Shown here one piece after another: positions 1-14,700 of a stretch of DNA of 64,000 nucleotides. A program made the position numbers and the translations under genes. The DNA comes from Fratercula arctica. Its lineage: Eukaryota; Chordata; Aves; Charadriiformes; Alcidae. Each line of letters opens with the position of its first letter. Positions within the stretch are counted from its first letter, which is position 1. The notes under the pieces were generated by a model that was not told where the DNA came from, ran no database searches, and saw nothing but the letters and a program-made list of their open reading frames with translations. Location: NCBI GenBank assembly GCA_947846985.1, contig CANTUZ010000001.1:111679757-111743756 (forward strand), read 5' to 3'.

Positions 1-764
1 TCCACATGCAGCTGGAGTGCACATGCCTGAGGGAACAGCTGGTGGGGGACACGTTGTGCTTCCTCCACCACTGTCAAGATCAGCTCAGGAGAAATCAGGA
101 ATCTAGCCTCCTACACACCCTCTGCAGTGACTCCTACCTCAATGTGTAGAAAACCTCCCATTCGTTCCAGGTGTTGGTGAAAGCAGCCTCAGTCATGGCA
201 CTGATGGCTAATAGTAGTTAGCCAGATGCTCCTGCAAGCTCCCAGTGACAAATGCCTCCAAGGGAATGCTACCCATAGATATGAGGTTTGAGTTGTGGCT
301 GGATGACTGAGATGCCTTCCTGACCATCAAGTAGGTAAAGACCAGCATTACCAGCAGCATTACATGGCCAGAGAGCTGTGCTGCGGCAGGGATGCTGTTC
401 ACGCACATGGCCAGGCACAACAGCTTCCACCTTAAATATCTCCAGCTCTGCACCTGTATACTGGTGGGCCACCCATGTCTTGAAGATAGCTGTGATGAAC
501 CTCCTGATGAGCTGGCACAGAAAGAATTTCCTGCTACTGCTGGATGGCAGCCTGAAGCAGCTGTGCTACTGCCTGGAGGAGAAACACCTCGACCACTTCA
601 TTTTCAGCAAGAAGAGGGTGCCTGAGGAGATGGTCTTGTCTCCAGTCTTCTGCATTGCTGGCCTGCTCAACCTCTCCCAGCACCTGACACAGGAGCTGGC
701 TGCCAATGCCGAGTTCAAGGAACTGTGAGATTGTCCCATAAGACTGCTGATCTCTGGATATTGA
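1..764 (+). pseudogene. ITPRIPL1-like (ITPR-interacting protein-like) pseudogene, 5' end outside window
   Basis: This is a broken copy of an ITPRIPL1-like gene, a family with a Mab-21/nucleotidyltransferase-like fold that is multicopy in birds. Three frames carry the homology in order. Positions 3-218 (LHTLCSDSYLN and KTSHSFQVLVKAA) have an in-frame TAG at 147. Positions 224-465 are in the next frame (CKLPVTNASKGMLPID, then ARHNSFHLKYLQLC), with stops at 308 and 332. Positions about 468-725 shift again (HVLKIAVMNLL, YCLEEKHLDHF, KRVPEEMVLSP, GLLNLSQHLTQE). A TGA at 726 precedes a short same-frame tail, RLLISGY, that ends at a TGA at 762-764 and looks like the family C-terminus. At least two frameshifts and four premature stops exclude a working protein. 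Family genes usually keep their coding region in one exon, so lack of introns does not separate retrocopy from tandem duplicate. The family call rests on recalled motifs; naming the exact parent is not possible. Confidence 0.75.
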
Positions 765-1030
765 AAGAAGTCTTCATGCACAGAGCTGTGTTTGTGGGGC
801 TCACAGGTGACAGCAAATGATGACCTCATACCCCAGGGAAAAACACAAGGGACAAGTACCATGAGTGTGGAGTGGGGCTCTGGCTGCTCGGGCACAAGCC
901 AATGCACAGCAGTGGCTCCAAGAGCAAGGTGTGCATCCCATCAGAGGTCACTAAGGCAAAATAGAAATCTTCATGAGCACTTCGTAGTAGCCAGCACACT
1001 GCATAACTTTTCCATTAAATATATTTAATC
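765..1030 (+). other. Possible 3'-UTR remnant of the ITPRIPL1-like pseudogene
   Basis: The stretch after the last family-like stop stays GC-richer than the DNA that follows, until about 1000. It then drops into AT-rich sequence with ATTAAA at about 1014, which could be a weak polyadenylation signal. No A-tail follows. I infer that this may be carried-over 3' untranslated sequence; nothing in it is diagnostic. Confidence 0.25.
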
Positions 1031-4000
1031 TAATGCCCTAGTATTTCCCTCCCTAATTAGCATTGGTTTTGTGTAATTAAACTTTTGGTTTCTATAGAGA
1101 GATGCTATAGCTATAAAAATCATAATTAAAAATGTTGTCACCAAATTGTATATTTTAGTTACATCCATGCAATCTTAGCGAACCCCATAGCTTTGGCAGT
1201 ATGTAATATGAACAGATTTTAGATTGAGAATGCCACAGAAGGTGAGAGAATAGAAAACTGCTTTGGTGTGGTAGATATAGCTGCAAAACAAAGCCCACCA
1301 TTGCACAAACCACCAGCTAAATGCTATAGACCATGCATTACAGCTCTTCTGTTGATATACTGAAAATAATTATGATTGTGAGCTGTCAGAAAGATTCACT
1401 GCACCAATTATGCTCATCACCAACTGACAACCTACCTAGGCAAACCCTTTTAAAATCTGAGCCTCCTACAACACTAATGAGCATTAAAGAACAAAATATA
1501 TAGCTCCCATGAGTCGGAGGCACAGCATCATAACTTACCATTGCTATAAACGGTAAATCTTTACATATGCCTATTGGCAATGATGTTCCACAAATGTCAC
1601 CATAGACTCTTGTTTTCCAACTTCATCAGTAATGCTCCTCTTCATTACATTTATAATGTACAACCTAAAATCAACTGTACCAACATAAAGAAGTATGCTT
1701 TATGCAGATAACAAGTTTTCCTCTTGAGGCGGGAAGAAGCAGAGTGGTGTGAAAAGGGTTTCATGACTTTCAAGAACTGAGAGCCCCCCTGAAGATTTCT
1801 CTCAAGACTATACTACTCCTTATTTCCAGTGAACGGTATTTTTTTTGTTTGTTGGGGGTTTTTTTAAGCAGTGTTGACCATGGAACAGTGCCACAGTCTC
1901 TGTCATATTCTATGCTGCAATGTAGCCATTTGTCACTATGTCATATGTGCTACAGGATCTCATTGAGGTGTCATGCCCTCAAACCCCATTCCTGCTGCCA
2001 AGAATGAGACACAATAAAACAGGAGTATGTGCTACTAAAGAAAGAAATTGTTTTGTTTGTCAGGAGTGTTGAGAGCACTAACTTCACTCTGAGGAGCACT
2101 CTCAGATTATTTTAGCACAGTTGTCACATGCACAGATAAACCCAGTGAAATATTGTTTTCAAGATCATTATTTGTATAGCATTTTAAAACAATTTGTCTT
2201 GACCTAATGCTTTCATAAATACATGATACTTGGAACTCATGGGTGCATCTACAGGCCACTCCAAAACTGAAGCTTAGATAAATGTAGCAATCAACTGTGT
2301 AGTACCATATGTGGAATACCGTTTCATTAAAATAAGACAAAACAACAAACAGCACATCACTAAGTAGAGATTTCTAATAACATACCAGAGAAAGAACAGG
2401 AAAAATGTTTAAACAGTGAGAAACATTTCAGAAGCCTCCACTAAAAAGCTGAATTCCATTATACGGTCAAGTGCAAAAATACCTGGTGAAAGACACATAA
2501 GCTGTGCGCTCAGAAGTGTGTTTTATTGCAGTGTCCCTGACAGTGCTCTTTAGTTCCATGGGTGTCTGCACTGTCCAAAGGGAGATATAGCCGGAATGCA
2601 GGCGGGAGAAACTTCAAGTGTAACCTTCAAGTGTTGAGAAAACCTTCCAGCATATAACAGAACACACTCATACGCACCTTGGACCACCCTGAATCTATAA
2701 ATATGTATCCCATCTGTGGGCATTGTCTGTCCCACATGCAGTGTCTTACCCTCATGTCAAATTCCTATGCCCTTGATTATCTACACACAGCACTGAAGTA
2801 GGAGTCAAATGATAAATGTGAACTATCGGTAAGAAACATACTGGGGAAGCACTCCTGCCTCTGGAATTGGACATTTGGAAAGGTTCTTGGCAGGATCTTC
2901 CCTACAAAATCACACTTGGGTAAAGCAGAAAGGTAAGAGAAAGAAAAATCAGTAGCTACCAAAAAGTAGAAGATGAAAATTTGGGCCCCGAGATGAAAGT
3001 GTTCCACAGGGAGAAAAAGGCAATGAAACATCCAGCATGTCGACACAGCTGCAGGCTTCCTATCTCCACAAGCACATCATCTGCACAAAAGGGCATCAAA
3101 TAGATAAGACTACAGCACTAGTCTTGTCATCAGTGAGATAACCACCTTCAGGACACAATAACTGTCCTTTTTTGGTTGACAACCCTTGGTAGCTGAAAGG
3201 TGAATTCTATTTGCCCTTCCAATAGCCCATCCGGCAGCCAGGTTTACCCTGCCTAGCAATAAACCACAACTATCAATAAGGACTCTGCTTATCCTGCTCT
3301 TCTTCTGGTTGGAAGGGAGGATGCCCTTGCGACTTGTGATCAAAAGGAATGGAGCGGAGTAGTGTTACGGACCTCCACAATAATGGCTGGAATGGACTTG
3401 CCAATGCCCAATTTCCATTATACAAATCTGTAGGAATTTGGCAAGTTTGGCAAGGTAATCTTCCAGTGAGGAGTTTGCAAGCACTTGAGCAGTTAATGCA
3501 GTTAGCAAAACAGTTGACAAATATGTCTGTTGGTTAGTTTGGTAGAGTAACTTGGTCATATACTTTTATCTGAAATACATTCAAGAAGCAATGAAAACAA
3601 ATAACATGGAGCCTAGAAAAAGTATTTCCTTTCATAGGCTTAACATTTTTTAAGCTTGAATTTAATTAAATGCCTTCCTGCACTTCACATGTTAAAATAG
3701 CTGCGATTTTCTGATGTTGACTGCATTCATTCAAGGGGATCCAAAGAAGAAAAGAAAGTCCAAATTCTGTTTCCAGGCAGGTTAAAGTCCTGTGCAGCTC
3801 CGTATTCATCTTGCTCAAAAAATACTTGTCATATATCTCTACCCTATAAATACTGGATAACATTTTTCATAAGTTTTTAGACCATTGTAATTATACAGTC
3901 CATCTCCTGCATAACCTACCTTTTCACAGATATACTACTAAAGTGATGCTTGTAATAAGTTTTACCTATCATTTGCCCTGCTGAAATCTGTTAATTAAGA

Positions 4001-5698
4001 CTTTCAGACACACACAATAATCCTACCTTTTCTGTTCCTGGAGGACTATGCATATGCATGAGTGATATCTACAGCTGGAACGTTAACACTGCTGAGGGAA
4101 ATATTCTATATATGGAACAGTAGCCATATGCCCACACATCATACCTTGCCACTTTTATATAAATATAATCCAAATCTTCATTCTGGGACATGCAGTGTTT
4201 TAGAAAAGAAAGGTTCTTTTCTAAAGAAAGGGAAAGGAAGGTTCACTGGGCAACAAATTTTCTTTAAGTCTAGGAGGGGGGGAAAAAGAAAGTAGAAATA
4301 ATAGTTCTGATGCTTTCCAAAAATAAAACACAGCTATCAGAACTCCCCGGCTATTTGACACCTCCTTTTCTCTGCAGTAATAAATACATCTAAGGAGGCT
4401 TCTATTTTGATCGTCCCCTCTGAAAAACCCTCCACCCTATTCAATGCAAGATTTTAAGTACCTTTTAAGATCTCTGCAGTTATTCAATCTTCCTTACTGC
4501 ATAACACACAAAAATGCATTTTCTGGCTGAGAAACAGCAGACCTTTTAGAAAGCTATCCAAGCATTGTAATATTATAGGATATAGGCTTCTTATGTAATC
4601 CATGAGGAAAAACAGACACCTCAGAAAGGGAGATATGAAGCACCTACACATATGTCAACAGGGAACAAAGCTTGTCTTGACATCTTATCTAGTAAAGCAT
4701 TCATGGAACAAGCTGAAGATCATAGTGTGGTGCCCTGGTTTCTCTAGAGGTACTGACCCCTGTCACTGACCTCCCAGCAATGGCCTCTAAGCAGCTGGCT
4801 ATTCCAAGGCACCAGACACTCCCAGACTGCTCTGGATTTGCTTCCGCATTGACAAGATAGGTGTTCATTCAGAAAGAGAAAAATCCAAAAGTGATTATTA
4901 CTGCCCTTCCATTTCCTCTCTGATAACTACAGACGGGGAATCAGTTCTCCCCCCTTGCAACACAACTCTTTGAGTTGCTCCTGACTTGTTAAACTGGAGT
5001 TTAATTCTCATTCTTCAGTTCTGTTAGAGAGATGCTGCCTGCAATGGTTTAACAACATTGTAGAATTCAAATAGTGCTCTCTAACAGGGATGAGTTGTGT
5101 CCCCTCAGTCTTTCCCGTGCTTAAAGAAGCTCTATTTGCTAAATAGGATATTTACTGTAATTCTTGTACACAGAATTAATGTTACTGTAGCTGTAGTAAA
5201 TGGTGAACTTATATATTACCTTGAATTTTCTATTTTTCATGAATAGAAAACTTCCATTCATGGTGAATGGCTAGCCTAGGCAGATGCATTCTAGTTCATG
5301 CTGTTTGCAACACTACCGAAGGAGCTGCGTTTCACTGTATGATTTCCCATTTTAAACAGCAAAGCCTCAATTTCTCAAATCACGGGATCTGGAATTCACA
5401 GGATCTGCTCAGTACACTAGCCTGACTAGATCAGTATCCTTACTCACACCAGAGGACAGAACTTGATATTTCTGAGGCAGGGAGAATATTTTTTCCTAAT
5501 ATTTGAAGTTCAGTAAATAATTTGTGTCATAAGAAATGAGGGAGACAAGGCAACCATCACAGCTCTCCCAGGTCTTTATGGCAGCTCAACCAAATGCAGC
5601 GTTTTAATGTAAAAGCAAAATATTCAGGTTTATCATTATGCTTTTTTTGATTAAAAAAAAATAAATAATCAAAGCTATTCACAGAGAGTTAATATTAG
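1031..5698. other. AT-rich non-coding DNA, no gene recognised
   Basis: Open frames here are short (89 codons at most) and show no domain, signal peptide or repeat protein pattern. The only structure seen is a T/G-rich patch at about 1841-1866, a purine-rich run at 4225-4295 and the hairpin listed at 4199-4225. No interspersed repeat was recognised. Confidence 0.6.
4199..4225. repeat. Perfect short hairpin (12-bp stem, 3-nt loop)
   Basis: Positions 4199-4210 are the exact reverse complement of 4214-4225 across the loop AGG. One arm is purine-rich (TTTAGAAAAGAA) and the other pyrimidine-rich. A purine-rich run follows at once. The stem is too short for a typical pre-miRNA. Confidence 0.85.
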
Positions 5699-5735
5699 AA
5701 AACAAAACAAAACAAAGCAAAACAAAACCAAAAAA
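5699..5735. repeat. (AAAAC)n-type simple repeat
   Basis: Imperfect tandem AAAAC units with one AAAGC interruption, ending in an A run. No LINE or SINE body was recognised next to it. Confidence 0.85.
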
Positions 5736-8700
5736 CTCTCAGCCTTTGAAAATACTCATTTTTCTGCTACACATTTGGACAGAATATTTTCAGCCAGCTG
5801 CAATAACCTTTCAGTAAATTATGCATTTCACCTGCAGATCCTACTCTTTTGATAAAGGTAATGTTTTTTTTTTCTTATTCTAGAGAAGCAATAAAAATCT
5901 TCATGTTAATCTGCACTTAGGTCATGATAAATGAAAACAGCATTTGGCTGGCCACAAATTATCCAAGAGACAAGGTAAACAAAGTGGTTAAATTCTATCT
6001 TCTGCTCCCTAGAGATTCTGGGAGTTGGTTCCTTAAAAGAGAAAGGGGAAAGAAAAGCAACAAAAATGAGCTGAAATTCTAACTTTAAAATCCCTCAGCT
6101 GTGATGTAAAAAAATAAATTAATAATAATTAAAATGAACAATACGTCCCTCAGCTGTGCCCCAAAAACTTTAATTGATTCTCACAGGTATTGCACAGGTG
6201 TAGCAGCTAGTAAATTAAACCTAAGATATAAAATAAGATTTTTTGTTTTTTATTAAATAGATCTTACTATACCTCTATCTACATTGTGTTTCTCATACAT
6301 GCAGGTATGTGAAAAAAAGCTTCAGAAACACCAGAAATGTATTTCAATGAAGATGACAAAATTTTCACTGTGGTATCTAAATTAACTTAACATGCTAGAG
6401 TTGTTATACTGAGGTACTATTTGTGGAAATAACCCAGTTTAACATCTGAAGCCAAGCTTCTCTGGCAGCTATTGACAAGATTTTCTTGTTAGAATATGCC
6501 ACTTGTGAAAACAGAATAGTTCCCATCCTCAAGTGCTTTTAAAAGGTTGCTTAATTACTTAAACTATTTTTATTTCTAATTGGTACTTTCATGGAATGTT
6601 TATGGTACCTAATTGATTGAACATTAGTTCCGTTTTCATTATGTCTGATGAGTTATTGATTGCCCTTTGCTTTCAGGACACTTAGGACTTTTCTGGTGAA
6701 GCACATAAAAGAATAAATTCTCCAACCCTGCTGCATCAGTAACTTGTCCTAGCAGGGCTGTTGCAGGCTCCCATATAAAAGATTCCTGCCACTGCAGTCC
6801 ATTGATCTAACAGTATGTGATGCATTTCAATGTTGTAAACAGCTCCTGTGTTTGGTTTTTTCCTTCCTCTCATGGCTCCAGTCTTTGAAAGAAGAAAGCT
6901 CAAAACTCAAAGAATTGACCCCTTCTCCTTTTGTGGCATTTAGAGCTAGAAACTTGCTAGCATTTTAGCTATGGTTACTGATCTCAGGGAAGTATACAAA
7001 TCAAACCTGAGTTTTTCAAGAGCATAAGAATTTTCCATAGGACTACACGGTAGCCTCTAAATCTTCTTACTGAGCTATTGTGCTCCAGATCAATGGACAG
7101 TTTAAAGGCTTTACAAGCCACCTTTTCATTTCAATAATTTATTTTCCTAGCTGTCATTTTAGTTTGGTCAAATGAAGGTCAGCGTACATTGCAGGGACCA
7201 CTAAAAGAAATAAAATTAAGATGTTTGTATTGGTTAAGCAAGTGAAAGAAGACTCTCTGAAATGGTTCTGTTCTGAGGGTACTTAATCAAGCAGAACAGA
7301 TGTTTATTATATAATTAGGGAATGCTTTGCCATCAGTATGAACAAATCATGAAATCAAATCACTCCGTAATACTTTCAATTATTTCACAGACACTTGCTG
7401 TGAAGAATTGAGGGTAAGAAAAAACCCAGATACTGTTTTATTCTCCAGCTCTAGGCACTGTTTGATTACTCAGCAGGGAAAACAATGCTGCCTGTTAGCA
7501 TAAAGCCAGAAGAGCTAGAGCCTGCTTCATCTGCCAGTGTAGTATAGAGGACTTGAGCAGGAGGGAGGGTTGTGCCTGAGGTGCGGCACAAGTCTGCTGT
7601 GTTGTACTCATCCTTCACTAATGCAAGGTAGGAAGGTGAGACCATAAGCAGTAGAGAGCCCAGGCATAGCTCCAGCAGCTTTTAGAGCAGATTTTGGGCA
7701 GGTGATTCTTCTGTTCTAGTATCAGCAGTGAACTAAATTTCTACACTGAGGTTCTTAGAGTGGCATGATGTCCTACAGTAGGCATCAAGGAGCCTTAATT
7801 CACACAAATAATTTTGAAAGCAAGGCCTATCCCATGAGCACCTCAAGGTAGGGAGGCTGTATCTATGACAACAAGCTGAATGTAGTCAGGGCAGAGACTT
7901 CAACCCCAGCAAGCAATTGCCCATACTGTTAAGCTATTGGTACTTTTTGGCCCAGGACAGCAAGCACTCTACTGGACCGAGCTCAAGCATATTTCAGGTG
8001 CCAGCGTGGAGCAGTGACTTCTCTCTCAGCTACTCAGAATTGGCCCCTCTGTTTTGAAGAACAGATAATCTAACTTTTTGGACAGAGCAACTGTTGTGCT
8101 ACTTGGATTGTGGGTTGGAGAATAGTTTCTGACCCATTTCACTTGCTAGGAAGGACCATGGCCAGTGATTCCCTAATCTATCTGTACTGGTTTTGAGGCC
8201 CAAGCAGATATTTCAGTGCTCCACTCTGTGATTGTATCAGATCAGGTGGTGCTTCCTCGGGAGCTCGGCACCCAGTGGAACTGTGGGTGGAGATCAGGAC
8301 ACATTACTTAGGAAGGAGATGGGAGGAAATTCTGTCACAACTGCTCTAGAAGCTGCTCAGAAAAAGAGACAGGGAACATAGTAGCCAAAGTGGTGACTGG
8401 CTAGTGCCTGCAGAGGAATGCTCACTGGAATTCAGCTCCAGGCCAGTCATCTACCAACCTTGCAGTGCTATCATCTGGAACAAATCACTTAAGAAAAAGC
8501 CAACCCACAAAAAAAGGAAGCTCTATCTGTGGCTGGGACCGTTGAGTGAGGTTACTTGACCTGAGTTCTTTTTACCAAGACCGGAGTTCAGAGAGTTTCT
8601 TGACTGGATGCTTCCTTGAGGGAAGGTGTCCCTTGCAGAGTGAGTGGTGAGCATCCAACCCGAGCTCACTACCCTGACAGTATTTCCCATAGTCTGTATC

Positions 8701-11700
8701 TGTGCATATGCAAAGTAATTCAAATTCCAGACACGTTCACTGATGTTCCCAAATTAGTTCCAACAACAGTTGTTACAGAAGTTCTCCAATCTATATAGAT
8801 AGAGCTGTCTAATAGATAAAATGCCAATAGATGGTGCTTATGAACAGTAGCTTTACTCCTGAGCTGATTTTCCTTTTCGTATGCAGTGCAAATGGTTTCG
8901 TATGATGTGCTGTTGAAAAGGTGGATCTAACTTAAAGCTTTATATTATTTTTACTTCATGTGCAGAGATCTCTTAAACAGCACTGCCAGAAAAATATTTT
9001 TGCAAAATAATGATTTGCCACATGCAGATATTATGATCTTTTTTCAGGTCTATACTCAAGGTCTGATTTCTAGAGTTGCTCAATACCATCAGTTCCTACT
9101 AAATCTGCCATTGTTATTGGTTTTTTCATCTGCTCACCCATCTCTTGGTGGCAGCCTACGGAAAAGAACAGAGTAATTCCTGTTACCCTTTTCTGATGAC
9201 AGTCATTTACTCTGTTGCTGGTCTTTGAACTTTGCAGAAGTACAGGTACATCTTAGTTTTCATACACATGTTTCTGCTTCCCAAGTTCTAAAATACTTAT
9301 TCCAGCCCAGAAAATTTCGAGTGAGCAACAGAGGTTGCAATATGAAAAATTTAAGACAGAGAGAAGACGCTTGATCTCTAGTTGATCTCTAGCTCGTAAC
9401 TACCAATGGTAATTTGGAACTGGAATAACTTTGTAAAAATAAAGTCCGCACTGTTGATGTATATGATCCATGCTATATTCTTGCTGAACATCATAGATAT
9501 GACATGATAATGTGACTGGTCTGTTCTCTTTTTCCTTACTTTCATACTCACAAGAATTCACTAACACATGACAACAGTCACAATCAAAGCACTGCAGTAG
9601 TGGAGTGAAAAACACAACTAAAAATCTATGCAAATAATGCTCTAATTTTAAATAGACCTACTCTAGCAACAAATCTCTTAGTATTATTTAGCATTTACAA
9701 TATGTGATATTCAACGAAGAGTTCTCAGCATGTTGGCTTCTGCCAAGAATTCCTAATATAAGGCCAAATCATATGATGACTATAAACTGTCACAATCAAT
9801 GAATGATCAACATATGACTAAAGTGAATATAACATTAATTTTCAATTCATTGTATGGTTACTTTTTTCCTGCAACATGACATTGTTTTCATTCAACGTGA
9901 ATCACAGTCCAACGGCTATATCATCACAAAACAACTCTGATCTGGAGAAGGAAGAAATAATAAAGGATAAGTAACCTAATATAACTCTAGTATTGGTGTA
10001 GTCAGACTTCTCATATTTGAAAATACTTGTTCTTCCACTTGGTACTTGAATTAATTTCTCTGATATCGTTTTGCATTCGAATGAAATTAAACTTTTTTCC
10101 CCTCAAACCTTGTCTCTGTATATCCTACAGTAGCACACACCCCATTCAGATGTTATCTATTTCTTTTACTTTATCTTTTGCTTATACTTGGTCTGGTCCA
10201 GTTTATTTCTGTGTGATCTAAATGGAGAGACACCCCTGGGTACCACAGTATGGTCTGTTCATAAAGAAAGGGAAGGAAAAAATTCTTTTACTGCAGATGG
10301 CAGAACAAGTTTCATGAGTTAAGGTTGAGAATGGAATGATCAGACCTGTTAATTTTAAGGGAATCTGAGGAGCGTATATGCTGCTTTAAGCAACATTGGC
10401 CCAGTGGGAAAGGAACTCATACTGAAACACTATGAAGGGAATTTGGACAATTGCACCACAGCTCTTCACACAGCTATGCTTTCTGAGACAAGAAGAAATG
10501 CTAATAAATAAAGAGTTCCCTCATTTGCAAGTTTTGGGGTCTGCAACAAAACCTCCTGTGGACCTTTAGATGTGGCATTTCTTGCTCAACTTTCTTGAGT
10601 GAACTCTGAGGAGAAATGTGGTAGAAATAACAAACAAAACCCTTTGTGGCAGTAACCATAAACAACTTTCTACCTATTCTGTCTTCCATTCAGCAAGCCT
10701 CTCAATAAAAGTTTCCTCTGGTTCTGTGGTCAACTGTTGTACTGCAGATTTGCCTTGTCTTTAATCATCTAACTATATAAAATTCCTTTGAACACAGTTC
10801 AGACTTGACTACATCTAGTGTATTCAGTTAAATGCAAGATGGTGAGGCAGGGTATCTGGACTCATAAATAATTTCCATTGGATCTCTGAGATGATGGCTA
10901 GAGTGCCTTTTTGCAATTGTTGCATTTTGAAACTGAGATTCAGAATGGAAGTCAATAAGGTCACATTCATCACATAATATTTAGCACAAAGCTGGTTTAC
11001 TATATAAAGTTACATATCTTTTAACAGCAACTTAGACCAAGCAAGTACTCTCAAACAAAAATGTTTTGAAACATTTTTCCCTGACCCCAACCCTATTATC
11101 ATCATTAAAAACTTCTGTTTGAAATAGCTCATGACAAATGTAAATCAACAAAGACAGATTTAAGAAAAGACAGTAGCAGATTTTTCATTCATATCATCTG
11201 CTCCTCTAAATCTATAAAATTACTGTAGATACTTTAACTGATACTGAAGATAACTTGGCATGGCCCAGGGAAGGAAAGGATTACTTTAAGAAAATATTGC
11301 TCAACAGTGACCATTTCTACTTCATTAGTTACTACACAATGAGCTGTCAAATTAAAGTTTTCTCCCCAGAAGAGAGGAGAGACCGATTTTAATACCTGCC
11401 ATGAAAATACTGAGCAAACTGTATCACTCCTTCCCAAATATTTATTATGAAATTTGATACAGTTACAAGTTTTGGAAGATTCATGTATAATTCAGTTATA
11501 TTAATATTCAGTATTTGCAATGGTTGAGACTGTCTAGTAGGCCAATTAAGACTCATTTTTGCTAACACCATCTTCATTCATGGTATCTTTTTTCATCAAG
11601 GATCTTCATCCTAGATATTCATTAAATGAAAGTTGGGACATGCCAGCTTCTGCAGCCATAGGCACACAATAAGGAGTAATTCATCAAGTTCAGCTTTTTT

Positions 11701-14700
11701 CACAGAATGGTATACACTGATGAGGCTATAAACGTAAAAACAATTGTGTTAATGGAAGGCACAGTTTTGGAGTGGGAAGCTGAAGTGGAACATCTGAATT
11801 TTAAGAGAAATATCTTATTGCTCTTTCTCTAAAATGCTGTCACCTTGGTCATAGCATATGATTAGCTGTTAATGAATGTATTAATGGAGCTTCTTTGCCT
11901 GGGAGATATGCCTCTGTCCCCATAGCTTTGCCATACAACCTTTACTGTTCTTGCATTCCTTTTGATAGCAAAGCTTCAGAGAAATCACAGTTCAACAGCC
12001 AAAGCCACAGGCAACCTAATAGACTAGTCTAATCACCAAGACTGTACAGAAGACAGACTATCAGCATGGCGGGTTCTGCGCTCAGTTTAGGGAAGATTTC
12101 TATGAAGCCAGAGGTCTGCAGCTACAAAACAAGGAAGAAGAGAAATCTATACCACACTGAATGCCCTATGTTGCCAATAACTGCATTAAAGCAGCTCTAA
12201 CATCGTGGAAGAAAACATCCTGATCTTGGATTACATAGAATCTTTACCATTTCCTAAGCCAAAAGAAGCAGAAAATTTTGCAGCCTCATTTAAAATCAGC
12301 ACTTTTCTATGGAAATGTGACATCTGAGTACTAGAACTTATGATTTTTTATTACAATGTTGCGAATAAGACCTCCAGAAGACATCCACCTCTGCTGTGAT
12401 GGATGACATGCACCAAAGAGCGGAAAGACAGTGAGAGCCTGGGTAGATAAGATAAAATGGACAAAAAGTTATGTGGCCCAAGGATACTGGCACATTACTG
12501 GTCAACTAAGGAACTTAATTCAGGTCAAAGAACTGGACAAAGCTTCCTGTCTTATGCTTTTAATTGTCTTATTGGTAAGGTGCAATGATAAATGGTGGTT
12601 TAGAAAAACAAAGCAACCTCCTGGACTTAGGACAGGCAAAGTGAGAGAAAAAAAAAAAAACAACAACTACCAAAACTCCAAAACCACACCCTATTTACTT
12701 CTGAAAAAAAAGCGTAGTGAGGACTTTTGGTTTCATCTGTGTTGATATTACAGTGAATACAACAGCTCAGTAGTAATTGCACAAAGTTGTTTATAGTCTC
12801 TGTGTGCATTGTGCATGGGTTTTTTTCATTTTACTTCATATATAATTTATGACCTGCTGCAGAGAATCTACTGAGTTAATGCATACGTTTAACACAAATA
12901 AAAGAAGTAGTTTTAGTTAAAAGGAAAGCTATTTCCCCTTCAATTGAAAAGGTGATATCCAGCGGATGCCTGGTCACTTTTTCTAGCACACTGTTTGCTT
13001 GCTTTCCTACTATAAATCTCATCCACAGGGGGGAAAAACAAACTATACCATTATATATTTTTTTTTCTTTTCTATATTTCATGATTCAAAACCTCCCCTA
13101 TTGGGACTTTGAAGATATATTAGAAGTAGATTTCATTTTGTTTCACTGTACCAGTAGCATCTCTGGCAATAAATAAATACATTAGCACAAACCGAAAAAA
13201 GAATTAGAATTAAAGACTTATGCATAGGTCACCTTTTCCAGTGTACATTAGATTTAATTGTTATTATAGTTATTTCATAAAAAAACTACTCCTGCAGCTT
13301 GTGGCTGTTGCAGTGATTTGCAGCAAGGAAATTAATTTAAGGATGTACTATTTTAAGACATTTATACTTCTACAGAGAAGTATCACAGCACCTTTGAGTT
13401 ACTAATAAATTTTATCCAACCAGTTGTGGGTTGCTGAGATCCTGACACATAGCTGCCACTGCCAATGTTTATAAATCAGCAGACTCTGCATCTTGCCCAT
13501 GGAGAAAGTGAAGCGAGGGAGCTGCAGACTGGGCCCCAAGACACTGCCTTTTGCATACAAATTGGAGATTTTTTACACTCTAGAGAGTGAAACAACCAGA
13601 CTGGTGTTTGTTGGTAACTTGACAGGTTGCAGCACATAGGTCACCTTAAGATTTGGTTCCAACTGGGGCATATTTACAGACCCCAGGAGAAAGCAGTCCA
13701 AGAGCTAGAGCATGAGAAAAACTTTGGGATTTGATTCAAGAACAGTGTAGTGAGAAAGCATAAGCAGAGATAATATTTAACAGGCATTCATCTGTGCAAA
13801 AAATAAACATGCTAAAAAGTTTGAGACACCATAATATTGTGAGTTTTCCATCTGTGGGTTGGGTCAAATCATTTTCCTAAGGTTTCACTGGAAGAAAGTG
13901 GCTAAGAACAGACTTGAAGTTCCTTGACTATCCTAGCTACAAAGTCATCCTTCCTTTCTTAAGTGGCAATTGAATTACTTACAGAGTAACACTTGCTTTA
14001 CTTTATGGACAAGTTGCTTTGAAGTCAAAGTGAGTAAAGACATTAGACTCGGGCTCTTAAATAGCCTCTGTAGTACATTACTCCACAGTCTGTCTCATCT
14101 TGCAAGATACCCTCACAACATTATTACTAGTGTTTCACATAATTCCTTTTTTCATATGCATTATCCCTCAGGGAAACCTTATTTTGCTAGCCCACTGATA
14201 AAAGCCAGAAGTCTCTAACAAAGCTCCATTTTCAGAAATGTCAATGATAATGGAAAAATAAAGTGAGGAGAGGAGTGACCACAGTGATTCCCTAAGGGTT
14301 ATACACACATTATTCTGTTTCTCCTAGCTCCATTCTTTGCCTAAGAGAGAAAGTATATGTAACATCCACCACGTATTTACTCATCTCTGCAATGTTACCA
14401 TTATTTTGACAGCAGCAAGGCGTCACTATCACCTCTGAGTCATAAGATAGCACAATGCTAAATAGTTTAAGGATTTTAAATAGAGTCAGGGTGTAAGCTC
14501 TGTAAAGAAAAGGAAAAAAAAAAGAAGAGACAACTAACTTATTCTGAAATTTCTTATCTTGGGACAAAACTGTCATTAAACCCAAGAAAAATAACAAAAA
14601 TTGCTAAGCCACATTCTGCTGTGACTCCAGCAAAATCCCGCTTTTTATGATCTGAAATTCCAGCCAGCCATAGATTACACAATATATAGCATCAAATCTA

